Positions 44,311-52,758 of a DNA stretch of 64,000 nt are shown here, one piece after another. Numbering within the stretch: the first letter of the stretch is position 1; each line of letters begins with the position of its first letter. Both the position numbers and the translations under genes were made by a program. The notes under the pieces are model-generated. The model was not told where the DNA came from. It searched no databases and worked only from the letters and a program-made list of their open reading frames with translations. Source of the stretch: Sulfuriroseicoccus oceanibius (GTDB lineage: Bacteria > Verrucomicrobiota > Verrucomicrobiia > Verrucomicrobiales > SLCJ01); assembly GCF_010681825.2 (NCBI RefSeq), contig NZ_CP066776.1, forward strand, positions 62,001-126,000. Reading direction: 5' to 3'.

Positions 44311-47076
44311 CTAGCGAGTGCGCACCCGCGGAGTCACGCGGCGGATCAAGCGCACGGCATCGAGGCGCACGGTCGCGTTGGCAATCGCATCGACCACTTC
44401 CTCCTCGCGGGCAGCCAAGGCATCGACCTCGGACTGCGGCACCGAATGGTTGATCTCCGCCAGGTCGCGCATTCGTGCCAACTCGGCTTCATAAGCAGTG
44501 CGGGCATCGCTGGTCGCCGTCGCGGTGATCGCAGCCAACTCTGCCTCGGCGGCAGCGCGCGTGCGCTCGATCATGTTCGGGATCAACTGCGTCTTCACTT
44601 TCTCAATCGCCAACAATGGTGCCGGATCTCCGCCACGCAGCGAGATGCCATCCAACACATCGCGATCCAAAACCTCGCGCGCTGTGTGGTCCACCGCAAA
44701 CTTCACCGGAGTCGGCGGCAGGAAACGCCCGACCTCCAAATGCGCCGGAGCGGAACAATCCACCACCCACACCGCTTCGAGGAACAGTCCCTCGCCCGCT
44801 GCATTTTCCCACATACCAAAGGCCGCGGCGCCAACACCCTCGTTCGCCATCAGTTCCACCGCACCACGCACCAACGGGTGGTCGACCGAACCAAATGCCA
44901 TGTCCTCATGCGACAGCGCACGACGACGCTCGAAGGTCATCGTCAGACCGTCCTCAGGCAGGCCTGGCAACGCATCGGTCGTGATGTGATCCGGCTTGAG
45001 CGAGTAGGTACGCGTCCCCACTTCCTCAACCGCGACCCCGAACTGCTCGAACAACCGCAGCGCCATCTTTTCCACCCGCAGGTCACTATCAATGTCCGCC
45101 ACCTGGTCGAGCAATGCATTCACCGCAATCCCCGGACGCGACTTGAGCTCAAGCAACCGGTCCTGCCCGGACTCCAACTTTTCACCCACCCGGGCACGGA
45201 CGGCCGCGGTCGCCTCAACCAGCGCCTTTAGCGACTCCGGCGTACCAAACTGCAATGCCTCGTCCAGCAACGGCGCCACCTCGGCGGCAATCTCCGACGC
45301 TCCGTGCACGCAGTGCTCAAATGCCCCCATCCCCTCGTGGTACCAGTGGGCGAGCACTTCCTCTTCGCTCCCGCTGGAAAATGGCACGTGAATATGAATC
45401 GTATCGTCCTGGCCGATGCGGTCCAATCGCCCGATGCGCTGCTCGAGTAGCTCAGGGTTCTCCGGCAGATCGATCAGCACAAGGTCGTGTGCGAACTGGA
45501 AGTTGCGCCCTTCGCTGCCAATCTCCGAACAGCACAACAACTGAGCCCCCTCATCGTCGGCAAACCAAGCGGCCGCACGGTCACGCTGGAGAAGTGTCAT
45601 TTCCTCGTGGAACGCAGCACTCTTGACCTGGATCCGCGCAGCCACAGCGTCGATCACCCGTTCGGCGAGTGACACCGTTTTCCCAATCACCAGCAGCTTG
45701 CGCTCCGGATCCTCGGCCAATCGCTGGACCATCCATTCGATCGTCGCCGAAAATGGATCCGCCACGTCACCCAAATCAATCAAATGAGCCTGACGCTCGG
45801 GGAACCCACCCAACGCGGCACGCGTGTTGCGGAACATATCCCGCCCGGTGCCAAAGGAGTCGAGCAGTTCCGCCACCAACGCATCGCTCGCGCCAGCCTC
45901 GCCTGCTTCCACGCGGTCGCACAAGTCACTCGCACGCGACGACTTGCCCTCAACCAACTGACGGTCGGCGGCCGTGATCGCCTCACCCGCCAACAACCGG
46001 TCGACAAATTCCGCCACCTCCCGGTAATGCGCCGACTGCTCGCCAAAGTGCTCAAGCGAGTCATAGCGCTCGGGATCGAGCAAGCGCAGGCGCGCGAAAT
46101 GCCCGTCGGTGCCCCCCAGTTGTTCCGGCGTCGCGGTCAAAAGCAGTAAGCCAGGCACTGCGGCGGCCAAGGATTCCACCACCTGGTAAGCAGGGCTCAC
46201 CTCGTCCACCGACCACTCGAGGTGGTGCGCTTCGTCCACCACCAGCATGTCCCAACCGGCCGCGAGCGCCTGCTCGGCGCGCTCGGGCTTGGTGGTCAGT
46301 AGCTCTGGCGAGCAAATCACCAACTGGCTGTCGAGGAATGGGTTCACTCCTGCATCGTTGGCTTCGATCGATTGGCAGCGCTCTTCGTCAAACAAACTGA
46401 AGAGCAAATTGAAACGGCGCAGCAGCTCGACAAACCACTGGTTCATCAACGGCTCAGGCACCACGATCAGCACGCGGTTGGCACGCCCGGTCAAATGCAA
46501 ACGCTGGACAATCAAGCCCGCCTCGATCGTCTTTCCGAGACCCACTTCGTCGGCCAATAGCAAACGTGGATGCAAACGCGACGCAGCATCCAGTGCGACC
46601 GCAAACTGATGCGGAATCAAATCAATCCGCGCCCCCACCATGCCCACGAGTTGGCGACGCTTCAGATCGGCAAACCGCTTGCCCGCATTGAAACGCAGGT
46701 CAAACGCCCGCGGATGATCAACAATCCCACTCAGCAATTTGCGGTCAGGCTTGCTGAAACTCACGGTGTCCGCCAGCCCCGTCTCTATGACTTCCTCGCC
46801 GCTGTCCAAAGTGTAGACCAACAACCCGTCGCGATCCTCAACCGACACCACAGCCCCAGCCTTGCCCTCGTGCGATTTGATCACGTCGCCCGCACCAAAC
46901 TCCACCCGCTGCAACGGCGCCGACGCCCACGTGTACACCCGCTGCTCGTTCGCCGCCGGAAACAACATCTCCACCTTGCCCCGCGCCACACGCAATAACA
47001 ACCCAAGCCCAAGCTCCGGCTCGTTCTTGCTGACCCATCGTTGACCGGAAACTGGAGTAATCGCTGCGTTGTTCAT
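44311..47076 (-). CDS. rapA: RNA polymerase-associated SWI2/SNF2 ATPase RapA
   Basis: 921 residues, full-length RapA. By family it binds RNA polymerase and helps recycle it using ATP. It begins with the two RapA Tudor-like N-terminal domains (SGQRWVSKNEPELGLG, LLVYTLDSGEEVIETGL). Walker A ADEVGLGKTIEAG and the DEAH box VVDEAHHLEWS follow, then LLTATPEQLGG and the C-terminal helicase half (FRNTRAALGGFPERQ, CCSEIGSEGRNFQFAH, EQRIGRLDRIGQ). The RapA C domain (GLPEDGLTMTFERRRALSHED, GRFLPPTPVKF) closes it. E. coli RapA is 968 residues. RapA is best known from Gammaproteobacteria, so its distribution in Verrucomicrobiota deserves a look. The ATG at 47076 is preferred. Confidence 0.95.
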   Translation of the reverse strand: MNNAAITPVSGQRWVSKNEPELGLGLLLRVARGKVEMLFPAANEQRVYTWASAPLQRVEFGAGDVIKSHEGKAGAVVSVEDRDGLLVYTLDSGEEVIETGLADTVSFSKPDRKLLSGIVDHPRAFDLRFNAGKRFADLKRRQLVGMVGARIDLIPHQFAVALDAASRLHPRLLLADEVGLGKTIEAGLIVQRLHLTGRANRVLIVVPEPLMNQWFVELLRRFNLLFSLFDEERCQSIEANDAGVNPFLDSQLVICSPELLTTKPERAEQALAAGWDMLVVDEAHHLEWSVDEVSPAYQVVESLAAAVPGLLLLTATPEQLGGTDGHFARLRLLDPERYDSLEHFGEQSAHYREVAEFVDRLLAGEAITAADRQLVEGKSSRASDLCDRVEAGEAGASDALVAELLDSFGTGRDMFRNTRAALGGFPERQAHLIDLGDVADPFSATIEWMVQRLAEDPERKLLVIGKTVSLAERVIDAVAARIQVKSAAFHEEMTLLQRDRAAAWFADDEGAQLLCCSEIGSEGRNFQFAHDLVLIDLPENPELLEQRIGRLDRIGQDDTIHIHVPFSSGSEEEVLAHWYHEGMGAFEHCVHGASEIAAEVAPLLDEALQFGTPESLKALVEATAAVRARVGEKLESGQDRLLELKSRPGIAVNALLDQVADIDSDLRVEKMALRLFEQFGVAVEEVGTRTYSLKPDHITTDALPGLPEDGLTMTFERRRALSHEDMAFGSVDHPLVRGAVELMANEGVGAAAFGMWENAAGEGLFLEAVWVVDCSAPAHLEVGRFLPPTPVKFAVDHTAREVLDRDVLDGISLRGGDPAPLLAIEKVKTQLIPNMIERTRAAAEAELAAITATATSDARTAYEAELARMRDLAEINHSVPQSEVDALAAREEEVVDAIANATVRLDAVRLIRRVTPRVRTR

Positions 47077-47219
47077 CGGGCGCGCATCATACCCAGCGAT
47101 ACGTCCACCGCAACCGGCGGGACACAAAGAGTCCCAACCGCGCAACCTAACACCGTTTCATCAGCGTAACGTCATCAGCCCGCCGTTCCATCCGCCCTAT
47201 CAACCCGACTCTCCAGACC

Positions 47220-47993
47220 ATGCACTCCGCCCGACTCATCCTCTGCGCCTTGGCCGCCACCGTCGCCCCACTCACAGCCGGCACCGATCCAATCGCTGCA
47301 ACAGCCAAGACGGATCAGTGGCAATTCCGCACCGTCCCCTACCTTTGGCTTACCGCCTCATCGGGAGATCTGTTTTTCCTCGAGCGCTCAGAGGAGATCA
47401 GCCAATCGTTCGCCGATACCTTCGACACCCACAACCTCTCACTCCACCTTCTGGCAGAAGCCCGCAAAGGTCCGTGGATCATTCAGTCCGATATCATCTA
47501 CGGCAGGTTCAATAACGACACCCAGCTCCTACCTCATAGCCACGGGCCCTTCAAAAGCGTCCGCGAAGACCTCAAGGAATGGATCATCAGCCCGCGTATC
47601 GGATACTCCATCCTGGCCACCCCGGACCACCAGCTCGACCTTCTAGCCGGCGTGCGCTACTCACGCTTCCGCCTCGGCCTCACCGGGCGCTTTACCAGCG
47701 GCGGTCAGGTCACCGAGGAAACCCTGCAAAACATTTGGGATCCCACACTCACCGTCAGCGGCCAGTCCTCGCTCCATGACAAACTCTTCATCCGCTACCT
47801 CGGAGAGGTCGGAGGTTTCGGAGTGAACAGCGACTTCATTTGGCTAGCAGGCGTCGGCTTCGGCTACCAACTATCACCAACGTCCAGCATCATCGGTGGC
47901 TACCGCGCCCGCGGCATCGACTTCTCGGATTCTGACTTCGCCGTCGATACCGTCACCCATGGCCCTACTCTCGAGTTCGAAATGAGGTTCTGA
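47220..47993 (+). CDS. Putative outer-membrane beta-barrel, paralogue of next gene
   Basis: 257 residues: signal peptide (about 1-20, ending LTAG), then alternating beta strands with a C-terminal Phe (EFEMRF), the mark of an outer-membrane barrel. Strands match the paralogue: WIISPRIGYSILATPDHQLD, LLAGVRYSRFRLGLTGRFTSGGQV and EVGGFGVNSDFIWLAGVGFGY. Eight to ten strands are likely. Family not recognised. The two genes are in tandem with an 86-base gap. Confidence 0.78.
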   Translation: MHSARLILCALAATVAPLTAGTDPIAATAKTDQWQFRTVPYLWLTASSGDLFFLERSEEISQSFADTFDTHNLSLHLLAEARKGPWIIQSDIIYGRFNNDTQLLPHSHGPFKSVREDLKEWIISPRIGYSILATPDHQLDLLAGVRYSRFRLGLTGRFTSGGQVTEETLQNIWDPTLTVSGQSSLHDKLFIRYLGEVGGFGVNSDFIWLAGVGFGYQLSPTSSIIGGYRARGIDFSDSDFAVDTVTHGPTLEFEMRF

Positions 47994-48079
47994 CCGCCAC
48001 GGACAAGTGCATCCACTTCCACATTGACACTCGTTGGTTATCAAGAACCTGCCCCCCCTCAAGCCAACCGTATCCGCTC

Positions 48080-48859
48080 ATGAAAACCACCACCCTCACA
48101 TTGGCCGCCGCTTTGATCTGCTGCGGATTCGCAACCGCCGGCACCACACCTGTCGAACCCAAGGCTCCGATCATCGAAGAACCCGCAAGCGATTGGCACT
48201 TCGGCATCTCGCCTTACCTCTGGACCACAGCGGTCACCGGCACCATGGGCGTCGGCGGAGTAACCGGCGACGTCGACATGTCGATCCGCGACGTCCTCGA
48301 CCAACTCGATTTCGCTGCCGCCGGAGTCGTCAGCCTCGGCAAGGGAAAGTGGAGCATCTCCACCGATCTCTTCTACGCCAAGCTCTCCGATGGCTTCGAT
48401 CTCGGCGGGCTCATCTTTAAAAACGGCCGCATCGACTACAAACAAATCCTGGTCACGCCGCGCATCGGCTACACCGCGGTAGCCACAGAAAACTACATGA
48501 TGGATGTGATGCTCGGCGCACGCTACACACGCAACGAACTAGGCATCACCGCCCGCTTCGTCCGTGGCGGGCAAGTCGAACGCAGCGGCACCGAGGACTT
48601 CTGGGATCCCACCATCGGCGTCCGCGGCAAGTGGAACTTCAACGGCCCGTGGTACACCCGCTACAACGCGGAAATCGGTGGCTTCGGCGTCAGCAGCGAC
48701 TTCCTCTGGAACGCCATGCTCGGCATCGGTTACGAGATCAACGACACCGCAGCCGTCATCGCCGGCTACCGCGGACTCGGAGTCGATTACAGCGACGGAA
48801 GCTACACCAACGACACCATCATGCACGGCCCGATCGTCGGGTTTGAGTTCACCTGGTAA
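48080..48859 (+). CDS. Putative outer-membrane beta-barrel, tandem paralogue
   Basis: 259 residues with a signal peptide (ending ATAGT), a Pro/Glu linker, and barrel strands ending in the aromatic C-terminus EFTW. Shared elements with the upstream paralogue are LVTPRIGYTAVATENYMMD, ARYTRNELGITARFVRGGQ, EIGGFGVSSDFLWNAMLGIGY and GYRGLGVDYSD. It may form a small porin-like or lipid-modifying barrel; no active-site motif is seen. A strong terminator follows. Confidence 0.8.
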   Translation: MKTTTLTLAAALICCGFATAGTTPVEPKAPIIEEPASDWHFGISPYLWTTAVTGTMGVGGVTGDVDMSIRDVLDQLDFAAAGVVSLGKGKWSISTDLFYAKLSDGFDLGGLIFKNGRIDYKQILVTPRIGYTAVATENYMMDVMLGARYTRNELGITARFVRGGQVERSGTEDFWDPTIGVRGKWNFNGPWYTRYNAEIGGFGVSSDFLWNAMLGIGYEINDTAAVIAGYRGLGVDYSDGSYTNDTIMHGPIVGFEFTW

Positions 48860-48891
48860 GCCGCCCACAACTAACTGAAGAACCAATCAAT

Positions 48892-48930
48892 CCCTGCCCG
48901 GCACCACAACGCCGGGCAGGGATATTTTTT
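48892..48930 (+). terminator. Rho-independent terminator of the barrel pair
   Basis: CCCTGCCCGGC (48892-48902) pairs with GCCGGGCAGGG (48911-48921), followed by ATATTTTTT. It ends 71 bases after the stop of the second barrel gene. Confidence 0.88.
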
Positions 48931-48950
48931 GTAACGGAATCACTACACAA

Positions 48951-48980
48951 TATAGGTCCTATTGGCCCTATAAGACCTAT
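48951..48980. repeat. Family D repeat
   Basis: TATAGGTCCTATTGGCCCTA then TAAGACCTAT. ATAGGTC near the start pairs with GACCTAT at the end. It lies just after the terminator. Confidence 0.65.
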
Positions 48981-48999
48981 GGTTCAGAAGCCGCCCCCA

Positions 49000-50424
49000 T
49001 CACTCCCCCCACTGCCGCAACTGCTCAGGGAACGAACAACCGGCACAGCCGCTGTCGTCACGCAGGCAGAAGTCCTCGTACACCGCCAGCAGCCCCTGGC
49101 GGAAGGCATGGTTCTTCAACACCTCGGCTCCTAACTCCGACGCACCAAACAACCGCAGCGCCGCAATCCGCGACGCTTCATCCAGCGCGCCGGCCGGCAG
49201 CTTCAAGTAGACCGCAGCCGCTTGCTCGGAGCGATGATCGTTCATCGCCACTGGCAACACGAAGTTGACCAGAAAATCCCGCCAGCGGTCGCGCCCGATC
49301 AAGGCCAACCGCTTCGCCGACGGCGCGGACGTCAGCGTGAAATGGTGCGACCAGTAGCCGTGCTCAAGCTGGTCGCAAAACTTGGACAACCGACGGTCGA
49401 CTCCGTCCATCCCGCCGGTCACCACTTTCTCCAGCACGTGCCAGTCGGCGACCACCGCCGCCAACGCACCCAGCCGGCGGTGCGGATGGTTCACCGGACG
49501 CTGGCCGGCAAACACCCACGGCAACTCGACCGAACGCGTGTCGCGCACTGGCCGCGCCCGCCACCAATGCCGCCACAGCGCCCGCAAATAACCGGATGTC
49601 TCGTCATCCCGCGCCATATCATCCGGCGCCTCAAGAAAGCCAGCAGTCCCGAACAACAACGCCTCCGCTGCCTCGGCTGGCTGAACCATCAACTCGCGCA
49701 ATGGCAAAGTCTGAGCCAGCGCCCGCATCGGCAGTTTGTTGCGCCGATACCCCAGACACTCCGCCATCGCCTGAAACCACGCCTCGCGCGGGCCATGAAT
49801 GTCCGCACACCTCAAAAAACGCCGCGCCTTGCGCTTGGCCCGCGACATCGCAGCCCCCACCAACAACGACCGCACTCGCTCCGCGCCCATCAACTCCAAC
49901 GGCTTCAAACACCGCCCGGGATGCGCATCCACCATCGGCGCAGGTTCCACCAACACCGATGCATCCAACCGCACCTGCACCACATCCCGATGCGACTCTG
50001 TGCGCGTAAAACACGCCTCGTCCGGCGCATTGAAAAACAAATGCAACACCACGTTTTCATACGCCGGATTGGAGGCATGCCCGTGGTGCTCCCAGTCACG
50101 CACGTCCGTGTCCAGTTCGATCGCTCCAACCATACGCTCACCATCCACATCCACACTGGCATGCAGAAAATCCGGGCCGGCCGCGTGGTTCCAAACACCG
50201 AACTGTACCACCCGCACCTCACGCCCCAGACTGTCGCGAAAGTCCCGCCCGAACGCCCCACCGAACCACAGCGACTGCAGCTCGATCTCCGGCAGGTCCG
50301 CCGCGGTCAATTCCGCATCGAACCATCCACCGTCACGCACCCTGTGCCCCAACACCTCATCCCGCATCCGGTCATACGCCTGCACCCAACCATCACTGAA
50401 ATCGCACTTTGCCAGGACACTCAC
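49000..50424 (-). CDS. DUF2851 family protein
   Basis: 474 residues of the uncharacterised DUF2851 family. The signature region is near residues 50-130: LWFGGAFGRDFRDSLGREV, FGVWNHAAGPDFLHASV, VGAIELDTDVRDWEHHGHA and YENVVLHLFF. The His, Asp and Glu set there looks like a hydrolase or nuclease-like active site. A helical C-terminal half with a Cys cluster near the end (FCLRDDSGCAGCSFPEQ) completes it. No signal peptide or membrane helix, so cytoplasmic. Function unknown. It is monocistronic, read towards the barrel pair. Confidence 0.88.
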   Translation of the reverse strand: MSVLAKCDFSDGWVQAYDRMRDEVLGHRVRDGGWFDAELTAADLPEIELQSLWFGGAFGRDFRDSLGREVRVVQFGVWNHAAGPDFLHASVDVDGERMVGAIELDTDVRDWEHHGHASNPAYENVVLHLFFNAPDEACFTRTESHRDVVQVRLDASVLVEPAPMVDAHPGRCLKPLELMGAERVRSLLVGAAMSRAKRKARRFLRCADIHGPREAWFQAMAECLGYRRNKLPMRALAQTLPLRELMVQPAEAAEALLFGTAGFLEAPDDMARDDETSGYLRALWRHWWRARPVRDTRSVELPWVFAGQRPVNHPHRRLGALAAVVADWHVLEKVVTGGMDGVDRRLSKFCDQLEHGYWSHHFTLTSAPSAKRLALIGRDRWRDFLVNFVLPVAMNDHRSEQAAAVYLKLPAGALDEASRIAALRLFGASELGAEVLKNHAFRQGLLAVYEDFCLRDDSGCAGCSFPEQLRQWGE

Positions 50425-50764
50425 CAGAGCAGTCTAACAGATAAGACACAACCAACAATAACAAACAGCCGAAACAAGAACACAAAGCGAAACGGAGAAA
50501 GAGGACATACTCGAATCGCACTAACTCAAGCCCCGGCGCCCTCAATTCCTCGCTGAAAGCGAGTATCATACCAGCCTGGGGTCAGCGAGCCGCAGGCTAG
50601 CGCCCCCCCGGGCACAAAGGTTTGATTCATCCGGCCGAGCCGATGACGTAAGCAAGGGGGCAAGCGATCCCGCCAGCCGCAGAACAACACCACGACGCAC
50701 CTCAATTTAACACCATTCAGGGCACGCTCATCACCATCGTCCGAGCGCTCTCTCCGAGATCGGC
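50425..50764. other. Intergenic region holding a family G repeat
   Basis: 340 bases between two minus-strand genes. A family G element is at 50548-50613: CCTCGCTGAAAGCGAG, ATACCAGCCTGGGGTCAGCG, then AGCCGCAGGCTAGCGCCCCC, the closest relative of 8968-9036. Bases 50442-50510 are unusually A-rich. No gene seen. Confidence 0.65.
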
Positions 50765-52450
50765 CTACTCTCCCGAAGTGCCCGGCAGGAAGCGGTAGTA
50801 AACCTCAAGCATCAGCGTGCAAAGCGCGTTGCGGTAGATCTGGGCATCACGCCCTGCTCGTGATTCAGTCACCGAAAATTTCTTACCTCCGCCTTCGACC
50901 TTCCAGCGTCCATCTGACAGTTGATTCTTCAACAACTCATCGCGCCACTTTCGGTTCCAGCGCTCCCAATCAGAGCCCCCACTGAGGAAGCGCGACTGGG
51001 TAATGTAGTACCACCCGTAGAGGTGAGCGGTCTTCTGGTTGTACTTCACCGGCACCTTCTTGGTGGCGTCGATCCCGCGACTCACCACACGTCCCTTCTT
51101 GCCATGAATCTGGAAGCTGAGCGATCCCAGACCATTGAGCGACCATCGACTTCCACGACGATCCCCCTTCTTCTTGTAGCTCAGATAGCCGTCGTTCATC
51201 TGCATGTCCTCAATGTACCCCAACCCTTTTCGCACAGACTTTGAAAGCTTGATGCTGTCACCGAAGTCCTCACCGTAACCTGCGGTCTTCACCGCTTTCA
51301 ACGCCTGCAGCGCCCATCCGGTGATGGAGGTATCACCACCGCGTCCGCCGGATCGGTTGAGCTGATAGTCCCAGCCGCCGCTCCTGTGTTGGCCCGCGAT
51401 CAAAATGTCCGTCCCTCGTTCGACCGCATCCTGCAGCCCAGGGATTTCCATGTTCAGCTCCCTCACAAACGCGAGGCACTCACCCAGCGCATAAAGAGCA
51501 ATCACATGCTCGTAGACCCAGGCGTCGGTCTTCTTCTCCGAGCGCAAGTAGCCCTTGTCGCGCTGGGACCGCTCGACCAAATACGCCGTCGCACTCGAAA
51601 CGGTCTCCCCATACTTGCTCGACTGCGGAGTCTCGCAATGCCCCAGATAAGAGAGCAGAACCAATCCGGTCATCGCCGCTGGGCGCGCCTTCCCGAATGA
51701 GCCATCGGAGTTCTGGACCTTCTTGAACCATTCGAGCGATTTGACCACAGCTTCCTCACATTCACGGTTGCCGCCCGCCTCGTTCAGACGCTTCATCCGC
51801 TCCTCCATGGTGCAGCGGCCTTTCATACCACCGCCCAATCCACCGAATCCACCTTGGCCCAGTCCATCACCCAACCCCGTCTGGCCAAAGCCAAGCCCGA
51901 GTTGCGCGGAGGTTCCAATATCCAAAGTCGGGCTCTCAAAAACCACATCCGGCACATACGTGACCGACTCTGCCGTCGACGTGATCATTTTCGCACTCAC
52001 CGATGGAGCCGATGGCGGACGCCGCTGCGAAGGCTGCTGCACCTGCGGACGGTTGGAGGAGTTCTCCGTCGGTGGAGCCACCCGCGCCTGAATCTTCACT
52101 TCCGGCGCTTCAAAAACATCCAACGCCCACAACGCCAACCCAAGTCCAATCAAGACGTGCACCAAAACCGCAATCATCACAGCGGACAGGCGCTCGTTGC
52201 GCAAAGTCTTGCGCCTGATCTCCTCAGCCTCCTCCGCACTGCGCAAATGCACCGCCGGCAATCCTTCCCCAGCCTGCGGGCTCACCGCCGCTTGACCAGC
52301 CTCCACTCCCACAACCGAAGCAGTATCACCCACCGCGCCTTCATTGCCCGCCTGAGATGGAGCCATCGCCTCCTCAGCTACCTGCGGTGGCGTTCCTTCA
52401 GGGGCAGCCGCATCCGATGAAACTTCTGGGGGAAGATGTGAGTCAGGCAT
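50765..52450 (-). CDS. Membrane-anchored terpene-cyclase/prenyltransferase-fold protein
   Basis: 561 residues. A Pro/Ala/Glu-rich cytoplasmic lead (about 1-80) is followed by one membrane helix (AVMIAVLVHVLIGLGLALWA, near 90-110) and a Pro/Gln/Ser-rich periplasmic linker. A Gly-rich patch (GLGDGLGQGGFGGLGGGMKG) and an alpha-alpha barrel with prenyltransferase/squalene-cyclase repeats (LEWFKKVQNSDGSFGKA, GQHRSGGWDYQL, NQLSDGRW) make up the rest. There is no DXDD cyclase motif that I can see, so it is probably not a cyclase; Verrucomicrobiota and Planctomycetota encode many such periplasmic domains of unknown role. The single-helix, proline-rich layout is also TonB-like. Confidence 0.8.
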   Translation of the reverse strand: MPDSHLPPEVSSDAAAPEGTPPQVAEEAMAPSQAGNEGAVGDTASVVGVEAGQAAVSPQAGEGLPAVHLRSAEEAEEIRRKTLRNERLSAVMIAVLVHVLIGLGLALWALDVFEAPEVKIQARVAPPTENSSNRPQVQQPSQRRPPSAPSVSAKMITSTAESVTYVPDVVFESPTLDIGTSAQLGLGFGQTGLGDGLGQGGFGGLGGGMKGRCTMEERMKRLNEAGGNRECEEAVVKSLEWFKKVQNSDGSFGKARPAAMTGLVLLSYLGHCETPQSSKYGETVSSATAYLVERSQRDKGYLRSEKKTDAWVYEHVIALYALGECLAFVRELNMEIPGLQDAVERGTDILIAGQHRSGGWDYQLNRSGGRGGDTSITGWALQALKAVKTAGYGEDFGDSIKLSKSVRKGLGYIEDMQMNDGYLSYKKKGDRRGSRWSLNGLGSLSFQIHGKKGRVVSRGIDATKKVPVKYNQKTAHLYGWYYITQSRFLSGGSDWERWNRKWRDELLKNQLSDGRWKVEGGGKKFSVTESRAGRDAQIYRNALCTLMLEVYYRFLPGTSGE

Positions 52451-52758
52451 AATAACAAGTGAACGATTCTAACCAGCGCTCTTTTAGAAAGTACGCTCGC
52501 GCGCCCGATTCAGCCTCGGAATACATTCGCCATCCTCTGGCCAACACCGAAGCCCAACCTGGCAACGGCCAAACCATTCCACAGGTCCCCACCTCACGGA
52601 ATCGAATCACACTGGTCCGATCGCCCGACCTATGGTCTACCAATGATACCTATCAGAAGCACAACGCCCCGGCACTCACAGCCACCTGGGAGTCCATGTC
52701 ACAAGAACAGAGCCTACCTCACCGGCTCTACGCCACACATCCCTGCACCCATCGCCCC
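52451..52758. other. Intergenic region, nothing recognised
   Basis: 308 bases between the terpene-cyclase-fold gene and the CLC gene, both on the minus strand. A 154-codon frame on the plus strand overlaps the end of the CLC gene and has a composition unlike a real protein; I reject it. The upstream promoter of the minus-strand gene at 50765-52450 should lie here. Confidence 0.5.
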
